From Deltaproteobacteria bacterium (GTDB taxonomy: Bacteria > Myxococcota_A > UBA9042), in assembly GCA_016875335.1 (NCBI GenBank), contig VGRO01000006.1, positions 1 to 64,000 of the forward strand: 64,000 nt of DNA, given 5' to 3'. Each line of letters starts with the position of its first letter. Position 1 is the first letter of the stretch. This document shows, one piece after another, positions 57,679 through 64,000 of the stretch. Below the pieces are notes generated by a model. It saw only the letters and a program-made list of their open reading frames with translations, did no database searches and was not told where the DNA came from. A program made the position numbers and the translations under genes.

Positions 57679-58560
57679 ATGATGTCCAAAGTCGTCCGCT
57701 GCGGCCTCATCCAGTTGGCCAACCCCATCAACGACGAGTCGGTGCCGGTCGCCACCATCCAGCAGGCAATGCTCGACAAGCACCTGCCGTACATCGAAGA
57801 GGCCGGCAAGCGCGGCGTGCAAATCCTGTGCATGCAAGAGATTTTCAACGGCCCGTATTTCTGCCCCGGCCAGGACAAGCGTTGGTACGACGCAGCGGAG
57901 CCCATCCCCGACGGCCCGACCACGCGCCTCATGCAGGACCTGGCCAAGAAGCACCAGATGGTCATCGTCGTGCCGCTCTACGAAAAGGAGATGCGCGGCG
58001 TCTTCTACAACTCGGCGGCCGTCATCGACGCCGACGGCACCTACCTCGGCAAGTACCGCAAGCAGCACATTCCGCAGACCTCGGGCTTTTGGGAGAAGTA
58101 CTTCTTCAAGCCGGGCAACGGCGGCTACCCGGTGTTCGACACCAAATACGCCCGCGTCGGCGTGTACATCTGCTACGACCGCCACTTTCCCGAGGGCTGG
58201 CGCGCGCTCGGGCTGCACGGCGCTGACATCGTCTTCAACCCCTCGGCCACCGTCGCCGGGTTGTCGCAATACCTGTGGAAACTGGAGCAGCCGGCCGCCG
58301 CCGTCGCCAACACCTACTTCGTCGGCGCCATCAATCGCGTCGGCACCGAGGCGCCGTGGAACATCGGCAAGTTCTATGGCAGCAGCTACTTCGTCAACCC
58401 GCGCGGACAGATTCAGGCGTGCGGCAGCGAAGACGGCGACGAATTGGTGGTGGCCGACCTCGACCTCGGGCAGATCGACGAGGTGCGCAAGACCTGGCAG
58501 TTCTACCGCGACCGCCGGCCCGATGCCTACCAGGATCTGACGGATCCCGGGTTGGCCTAG
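57679..58560 (+). CDS. Carbon-nitrogen hydrolase, probable beta-ureidopropionase
   Basis: MQEIFNGPYFCP...YRKQHIPQTSGFWEKYFFKPG...VYICYDRHFPEGWRALGLHGADIVFNPSAT. Confidence 0.88.
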   Translation: MMSKVVRCGLIQLANPINDESVPVATIQQAMLDKHLPYIEEAGKRGVQILCMQEIFNGPYFCPGQDKRWYDAAEPIPDGPTTRLMQDLAKKHQMVIVVPLYEKEMRGVFYNSAAVIDADGTYLGKYRKQHIPQTSGFWEKYFFKPGNGGYPVFDTKYARVGVYICYDRHFPEGWRALGLHGADIVFNPSATVAGLSQYLWKLEQPAAAVANTYFVGAINRVGTEAPWNIGKFYGSSYFVNPRGQIQACGSEDGDELVVADLDLGQIDEVRKTWQFYRDRRPDAYQDLTDPGLA

Positions 58561-58780
58561 TAGGCGAAACCCCGAATTCGCGTCGGGATACTGGGCGTCA
58601 TGCCGCAACAAATCCTCAATCGGTTTCGCCTACTAGCTGCTTGTTGCGTGAAGGGGGCTCGCAGCCCCCTCGCGCGCCCATGCGCGCTCACCCCCGCGTC
58701 CGGCCGCAGCCGCGGCCGGAAGTACCTCAGCCCTGTTGCGCGCCGGAACCCGGCGCGAATTTCGGGCCTGAGGTACTAGC
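58557..58780. mobile_element. CTAG-bounded multi-hairpin element (element B)
   Basis: CTAGTAGGCGAAACC...GGTTTCGCCTACTAG arm pair, then AGGGGGCT-CGC-AGCCCCCT, GCGCGC-CCAT-GCGCGC, CCGGCCGC-AGCC-GCGGCCGG and AGTACCTCAG...CTGAGGTACTAG hairpins. Confidence 0.75.
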
Positions 58781-58850
58781 AGGGAGCCGGGGTTGAGCGA
58801 CTTCGGCGGGCGAATTCAGGCCCCTGGAAGGACCGACTGCCGCGCTGTCG

Positions 58851-60164
58851 CTACTTGACGAACGTCAGGATGCCCACCACCAGGCTCAGGACCCGCGTGC
58901 CTTGGGTCTCCCACAGCTCGGCGCCAAAGCCGCGCAACCCAAGGCCATCGGGCTTGCTGCCCACCCACAGGCCCATGCGCAACTGGTCGGCGGCCGTCAG
59001 CGTCGGGCTGCCCTTGGTTCTGCTCGCCGTCAGCGGCACCCAACTGGGTTCGAACCACGCCAGCACCTGCCGATCACCCACCTCGGTGTGGAACTGCAAC
59101 CGTGCCGGGAACTCCAGAGCGAACGGCACCATGTCGCCCGCTTCGGAGGTCACGCCAGAGGCGCCCAGACCGACCTGCGCCGCGATGCCTGTGGTCTTGC
59201 TGCCCAGTTGCAGTCCGATCAGCCAGTCCACCGCATAGCGCAACCCTGCCGGATAGGCCGCGGCGAGTTCGATGCGGCTGGTGGACATGAACCCGGTCTG
59301 CCGCGAACTCCACACCGCGGAGCCGCCCAACTGTCCGCGCAGCTTGGAGCCGCCGCCGGCAAACGCCAGACCGCCCTCGAACGCCAGGAAGCCCAGCACC
59401 TTGCCGGCGCTCGGGAACACCAGGTCGGGATCGGTCAGCGACCCCGGCTTGCCGAGCCAAGTCGCTGAGCACTGCGCCTCGACGTGGTCGCGGATCTCGG
59501 CAGACACGGCGGCCTTGTGGTCGCACAATTCGCCTTTGCCGACACCGGCCTTTTGCAACATCCATAGACTGCCACCGGCAAAGTCTGGCTCTGGCAAATC
59601 TCCCAGCCAGTCGGTGGCGCCGGCCGGCGTAGGCTTCTCGACGTCGATGGGACGGTCGGGCTTGCGCACCAGCTTGACAGCCAGCCACACCTTGCCGTTG
59701 AGCGTACCGACGGGCACGACGGTTCCCACCCAGTCGCGGCTGCGTTCGACGACTCCGGCGTCTTGGGTGCGACCATCGGGCCAGCGCCACGAGCGGGATA
59801 CGTCACCGGTCTGGGCCACCTGCAGATTGCTGCCGTCGTCCACGCCGGTCAGGCCCGCTTCCGGCAACGCCTCGGCCGCAAGAGCGCGCACCTGATCGTG
59901 CGGCCGGTCGGGCAGTGGGCCCAGCCACACCACCGCCGAACTGCCGGACGGGGGCGGGGTCAGCGCAGTGCTGCCGGCCGGCGGCGGTAGAGAACTGCCT
60001 CCCGCGCTGCCACCACCGGCGCTGCCACCACTGCCAGGGGGCCGAGCCCCGCCGCTTGAAGGCGTGCCAGGAGGCGGTGGCCGGCTGCCCGGGCCCGTCG
60101 CCTGCGCGGTGACGGCAAGGAGAGGAACGACCAGAGCCCATGCCAAGACAAAGCGAACTGCCAT
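58851..60164 (-). CDS. Secreted hypothetical protein with Gly/Pro/Ser-rich N-terminal linker
   Basis: Signal peptide MAVRFVLAWALVVPLLAVTAQA; 437 aa; ATGA overlap with ldcA. Confidence 0.65.
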   Translation of the reverse strand: MAVRFVLAWALVVPLLAVTAQATGPGSRPPPPGTPSSGGARPPGSGGSAGGGSAGGSSLPPPAGSTALTPPPSGSSAVVWLGPLPDRPHDQVRALAAEALPEAGLTGVDDGSNLQVAQTGDVSRSWRWPDGRTQDAGVVERSRDWVGTVVPVGTLNGKVWLAVKLVRKPDRPIDVEKPTPAGATDWLGDLPEPDFAGGSLWMLQKAGVGKGELCDHKAAVSAEIRDHVEAQCSATWLGKPGSLTDPDLVFPSAGKVLGFLAFEGGLAFAGGGSKLRGQLGGSAVWSSRQTGFMSTSRIELAAAYPAGLRYAVDWLIGLQLGSKTTGIAAQVGLGASGVTSEAGDMVPFALEFPARLQFHTEVGDRQVLAWFEPSWVPLTASRTKGSPTLTAADQLRMGLWVGSKPDGLGLRGFGAELWETQGTRVLSLVVGILTFVK

Positions 60165-61102
60165 CACCCCTCCCCAAAAGCCCACGAGATTCCGGCGTCG
60201 GTCAAGACACCGCGCCGGCCTACCGGCCACGGCAAGTTGCGCGGCCCGTGACCCACGGGCAGGTCGCACAACACGGGCACGCCGAGGGGGGCCAGCCGGT
60301 CGCGCAAGACATCGAGCGGCCCGTAGTCCAGGCCGTCGGGATCGGTGGCCGCCCCGTCCAGGAACTGGCCAAGAGCGATGCCAGCGCAGTCGTCGAGACA
60401 TCCGGCCTGGGCCAGTTGGGTCAGCATTCGGTCCAACCTGTACGGTGCCTCGCCCACGTCTTCGAGCACCACGATGCAACCAGCGCCCTGCAGTTGCCAC
60501 GGCGTGCCACACAGGCTCGCAAGCACGGTCAGGTTGCCGCCGACCACCGGACCGTCGCGGCGACCGGGTGGACCGCACAGGTGGCGACCCGGCAGCGGCA
60601 CCGGTCGGCCGGCGAAAACCTCCCGCAGGGCCGACCTTGTCTCATGGTCCACCAACACCGGCGAGGACGAGCCGTGCGGCGGGGCAGGCGCCAGGCTCTG
60701 CACCACGGGTCCGTGGATGAGCGCGCCGCCGGGCGCCGTGGTCCAGCCAGCCTGCCAAAGCGCGGTGTGCAGCGCCGAGCCGTCCGAAAAGCCGATGAGC
60801 GGCCGAGCGACCATGCGCTCCCAGGGCAGGTGCGGCAGCAGGTGGGCACAGCCAAAGCCGCCGCGGGCGAGCCAGATGGCGTCGATGCCCGGGTCGGTGG
60901 CAGCCCACACCAGGTCCGCAAGGCGCTCGGCGGCCGTGCCGGCGTGGTAGCGGTCGGCGGCAAACAAGTTGGGGCCGAACACGGGCCGGTATCCCCAGGC
61001 GCGCAAAGTGTCGGCGCCGCCCAGCAGCCGCTCTTTGGAGAAGCGCCCAGCCGGGGCGATGACGGCCACGCGCGCGTCGCCGGGTAGCGTCAATCCGGGC
61101 AT
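60164..61102 (-). CDS. ldcA: LD-carboxypeptidase (LdcA/MccF family)
   Basis: VAVIAPAGRFSKERLLGGADTLRAWGYRPVFG...IWLARGGFGCAHLLPHL...GFSDGSALHTAL...GGNLTVLASLCGTPW. Confidence 0.85.
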   Translation of the reverse strand: MPGLTLPGDARVAVIAPAGRFSKERLLGGADTLRAWGYRPVFGPNLFAADRYHAGTAAERLADLVWAATDPGIDAIWLARGGFGCAHLLPHLPWERMVARPLIGFSDGSALHTALWQAGWTTAPGGALIHGPVVQSLAPAPPHGSSSPVLVDHETRSALREVFAGRPVPLPGRHLCGPPGRRDGPVVGGNLTVLASLCGTPWQLQGAGCIVVLEDVGEAPYRLDRMLTQLAQAGCLDDCAGIALGQFLDGAATDPDGLDYGPLDVLRDRLAPLGVPVLCDLPVGHGPRNLPWPVGRRGVLTDAGISWAFGEG

Positions 61103-63435
61103 CTGGCCCTCGCGAGGCGCCACGGTACGGTGTCGCCCGGATAGCTGTGGAATTCGCCGGGCAGCCCCTGCGCCATGGTGCCGGACCACGGACGCACGAA
61201 GCCCGAGCGGGCCGGTTGGCTGGCGTCCAGCAGCGGTGCGAGTTCGGCGCAAGGCGTCGCCAGCCCCGGCAAGTCGATGGCCTCGCATGCCGGCCCCAGC
61301 CACACCCATGCGGGCGAAGGCGGACGCCCGGCGGCACAAGCAGCGCGGTACTCGTCGGTGCTGACGCGGTGCGACACCGGGCCAGCGCGTGTCCAGGCCC
61401 CGACCGGGACATCCATGACGACGTGGCGGCGTTCTCCCGGCTCGCGTTCTGGGGCGAGCAGCCACAGGTCGCCTGTCTCCTGCCCGAGTTCGCGGCGCAA
61501 GATGGCGTAGCCCTGGCCCTGCGCGTCGAGCGCGTCGGCACCGAACGGCGACCACAAGCACTGCAGCACACCAATCCCCAACGCCGCAAGCACCGCCAAG
61601 CCCAGCCATGGCCGCACGCGGTCGCTGGCCAGCTCGGCCATGCGGGGGGCAAACGCGATGACGACGACCCACGCCGCCGCCATCGGAGCCTGGTAGCGCA
61701 CGGCGTCCGTCACGCACGCCACCACCAGCAGGCCGGCGATGCCGAGCGCCACCAGCCCCGCCAGCATCGCCGCCAGCGACCAACGCGCAACCGCCCGGCC
61801 GTGCACCAATCGCTGTGCGTACAGACCACCCAGCCCCGCCAGGGCCCCGGCTGTCGTCAGCGCCGCTGGTGCCCATGCGCGGTTCCACCACAGCTCATAC
61901 AGCCAGAAACCGCGCGGCACGGGCAGCCATCCGGTGGCCGCGAGGCGGCTGCCGACCAATTCAGCCTGCCCGGCCATTCGCCACGCGACAAGGCCGGCGA
62001 CCAAGCCGAACCCGGCCGCCAGAGCCAGCAGGTTGTTGCCGGAGGGGAGGGCCGCACGCAGGCCTGCGGCAGATTGGGGCTGAGCCGAATGATGTTGCGG
62101 GGTTGAACGATCCCCCCCTTCATTCAAGTGTGCGAAATTGCTGGAAGTGCTCGGCTTCCCGCTCGGCCGCAGCACTGCGAGCGCACCGGGATTCGGGAAC
62201 GTTCCATCATTTCGGGCAGTTGAACGATCCCCCCCTTCATTCAAGTCCCCGAAATTACTAGAAACGTCGATCTGCCGTGGTGAAGGCGGAGGCGGCTCAG
62301 CGCCAGGATGCAGGATTTCTCCGTCATTCCAGACAGTTGAATGATCCCCCCCTCTGTTCAAGTCCCTGAAAACACGAGAACTGGTGGCGCCGTGCGGCCG
62401 AATCGACAGGGCCCAGGCACACAGACCCGCGCCCACAGCGAACACGGGCCCCAGCGGGTGCCCCGAGGCGAGCAAGCCCAGCGCGGCCAACACGCCCACG
62501 GTGTCCCAGCGCCCAGAGCGCGCCTCATAGGGCGGCGACGCCAGCCACAAGGCCGCGGCCACCAGGAACTGCGCGACCACCAGCGTGCTCTCGCTGTTGC
62601 CGACGCGCACCGCGAGCGGGGACCACACCATCAGCGCCCCGGCGGCCAGCGCCGGCAACCAACGGGTTGTCGCCCGTCGCGCTGCGAGCACGGCGAGTAC
62701 GGTGGCCAGCGCCCCCAGAGCCGCGGCCCACCGACCCAGTGCCTCGTGGTCGTTGCCCCACAGGGGCGCGGTCCAGCGCTGCAGTTGCCACCAGGCCGGA
62801 CCGTACTCTGTCAGAAGGCGGTGCGCGCCAGTGTCTGCCCCCGGCAGCCCAAGACCCACGGCGATTTCGAGCCACGCATGGTCATCGGCGTGCAGTGGCG
62901 TGAACGGCGCAGCCCGACGCGCGGCGGCCGCCACGACGAGCAGCACGCCGCCAAACACCAGCGCGCTCCACGTGCGCGGTCGGCGCAGGGCCTTGGCCAC
63001 CATTGCCGCCGCGAGCACGACCCACAGGCCCGCCGTCAGATAGCCGAGCGGCGTCGCGAATTCGGGCGCGGGCCCGGCCGGAGCCGCAGAAGCTGCGGTC
63101 ACCGTCGTCGGTCCAGACGTAGCGTGGCGAAAGAAGCTGCCGTCGTCGTTGCGCGCGATGGCGGCGGCCACCAGATCCGTGGCCAGGCCGAGTCTATCCG
63201 GTGCTGAAGGGGCCTGGACCGAAAAGGCCTTTGGGCCGCCGGCCAGGGCAGGGCGCAAGGTCACCGTCGCCGATTGCCCCGCAGCGTCTCGCAAATCGAC
63301 TGCGACGCTATCCGCGCCGATGCGCACGTTGTCCAGCACGACGCCCGTGTCGGCCACGGGTTGGCCGTCGCGAAACGGCGCCAGCAGTCGCAGGACGTCG
63401 GCCTCGCGGCCGCGGGCAATCACGAGGCTGGGCAT
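61090..63435 (-). CDS. Polytopic membrane protein, glycosyltransferase-39/PMT-like
   Basis: Many hydrophobic helices with RLLTEYGPAWWQLQRWTAPLWGNDHEALGRWAAALGALATVLAVLAARR; contains the 117-bp repeat insertion. Confidence 0.65.
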   Translation of the reverse strand: MPSLVIARGREADVLRLLAPFRDGQPVADTGVVLDNVRIGADSVAVDLRDAAGQSATVTLRPALAGGPKAFSVQAPSAPDRLGLATDLVAAAIARNDDGSFFRHATSGPTTVTAASAAPAGPAPEFATPLGYLTAGLWVVLAAAMVAKALRRPRTWSALVFGGVLLVVAAAARRAAPFTPLHADDHAWLEIAVGLGLPGADTGAHRLLTEYGPAWWQLQRWTAPLWGNDHEALGRWAAALGALATVLAVLAARRATTRWLPALAAGALMVWSPLAVRVGNSESTLVVAQFLVAAALWLASPPYEARSGRWDTVGVLAALGLLASGHPLGPVFAVGAGLCAWALSIRPHGATSSRVFRDLNRGGDHSTVWNDGEILHPGAEPPPPSPRQIDVSSNFGDLNEGGDRSTARNDGTFPNPGALAVLRPSGKPSTSSNFAHLNEGGDRSTPQHHSAQPQSAAGLRAALPSGNNLLALAAGFGLVAGLVAWRMAGQAELVGSRLAATGWLPVPRGFWLYELWWNRAWAPAALTTAGALAGLGGLYAQRLVHGRAVARWSLAAMLAGLVALGIAGLLVVACVTDAVRYQAPMAAAWVVVIAFAPRMAELASDRVRPWLGLAVLAALGIGVLQCLWSPFGADALDAQGQGYAILRRELGQETGDLWLLAPEREPGERRHVVMDVPVGAWTRAGPVSHRVSTDEYRAACAAGRPPSPAWVWLGPACEAIDLPGLATPCAELAPLLDASQPARSGFVRPWSGTMAQGLPGEFHSYPGDTVPWRLARARCPD
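62083..62395. repeat. 117-bp intragenic tandem repeat, three cores at 62103, 62220 and 62337
   Basis: TTGAACGATCCCCCCTTCATTCAAG at 62103 and 62220, TTGAATGATCCCCCCCTCTGTTCAAG at 62337; exactly 117 bp apart. Confidence 0.9.
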
Positions 63436-63441
63436 CTCGCC

Positions 63442-63954
63442 CTACGGCGCGGCGTCGACCGGCGGCGGCAGCGGTTCCAACAACAGCAGCCCGGCCGGCG
63501 CGAAGTACACGCCGTCGGCACTGGCGCTCGCGAAGCCACCCTGCGCGGCGATCTGCTGGCCGACCTTCCAGCCGCGGCGGTCGAGGTCGCGTTCGCCGCC
63601 CACCAGTAGGCGCCGGCCAGTGCCCTTTTCCTCGTCCGACAGGTACAAGTGCGGCGCGGGTTTGCAGGCTTGTTCGGTCAACGGGCATGCGTTCAGTGCC
63701 GCCACGTAGCCGCGGACTTGCAGCGACGGCGGCAGCGTCTTGCGGTCGGTCGCCAGCAGCCCGTGCACAGACCATGCGCCGTCGGGATACTTGTCTGGCA
63801 CCAGCGGCGGCGACAAGTCGGGAACGCCGGGCAGGTCGGCCTTGCCCGGCTTGGGCGTGCGCTTGGCGTGGGCCGGCGGGTCGGGCACGCCGCAGCCGAG
63901 CGCCGCCATGCACACCACAACGGCGGTCGAATGCAAGAGCGTCTGCGCGTTCAT
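63442..63954 (-). CDS. Hypothetical lipoprotein
   Basis: MNAQTLLHSTAVVVCMAALGCGVPDPP lipobox. Confidence 0.65.
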   Translation of the reverse strand: MNAQTLLHSTAVVVCMAALGCGVPDPPAHAKRTPKPGKADLPGVPDLSPPLVPDKYPDGAWSVHGLLATDRKTLPPSLQVRGYVAALNACPLTEQACKPAPHLYLSDEEKGTGRRLLVGGERDLDRRGWKVGQQIAAQGGFASASADGVYFAPAGLLLLEPLPPPVDAAP

Positions 63955-64000
63955 TTGCTGAGCACCGGAATGCGGCCGGGCAGCGACACGATCATCAGCG

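Noticed and set aside
54507-57965. 1152-aa minus-strand ORF spanning the pre operon
   Set aside because: Antisense shadow of preT/preA in high-GC DNA; no recognisable domains, while the plus strand has clear Fe-S and dehydrogenase motifs. Only its last ~78 codons (21-bp array) were kept as a repeat observation.

Overview
This is a 64-kb, high-GC chromosomal window. The many lipoproteins with Asp/Ala-rich tethers, Cys-rich repeat proteins and vWA proteins suggest Myxococcota/deltaproteobacterial-type DNA (inference). About 45 genes can be supported. They include: a ceramidase-like lipoprotein; a giant Cys-rich/NHL-repeat protein gene that carries lesions; an xdh-type Fe-S/FAD/XdhC/MocA cluster; Ppx/GppA; a small-protein/nucleotidyltransferase pair; a VIT/vWA lipoprotein operon with a consensus sigma-54 promoter upstream; a lipoprotein-rich minus-strand cluster; a cobalamin-riboswitch-linked uptake operon (btuB, beta-propeller lipoprotein, btuF, fused btuC-btuD); a twin-SPFH operon; a carbamoyltransferase; a CAP-domain lipoprotein; CorC/HlyC, ApbE, CinA-like and YihY genes; preT/preA/ureidopropionase pyrimidine catabolism; LdcA; and a polytopic membrane protein. 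The most unusual content is non-coding or repetitive: (i) a near-identical 138-bp structured repeat in single, triple-tandem and double-tandem form; (ii) two CTAG-bounded multi-hairpin elements sharing a core, one of which interrupts the giant gene and whose in-silico excision restores the frame; (iii) a 117-bp in-frame repeat inside a membrane-protein gene; and (iv) a 21-bp heptad-periodic intergenic array. No transposase, tRNA, rRNA or CRISPR array was recognised. Nothing was searched against databases; all family calls are from reading translated motifs.
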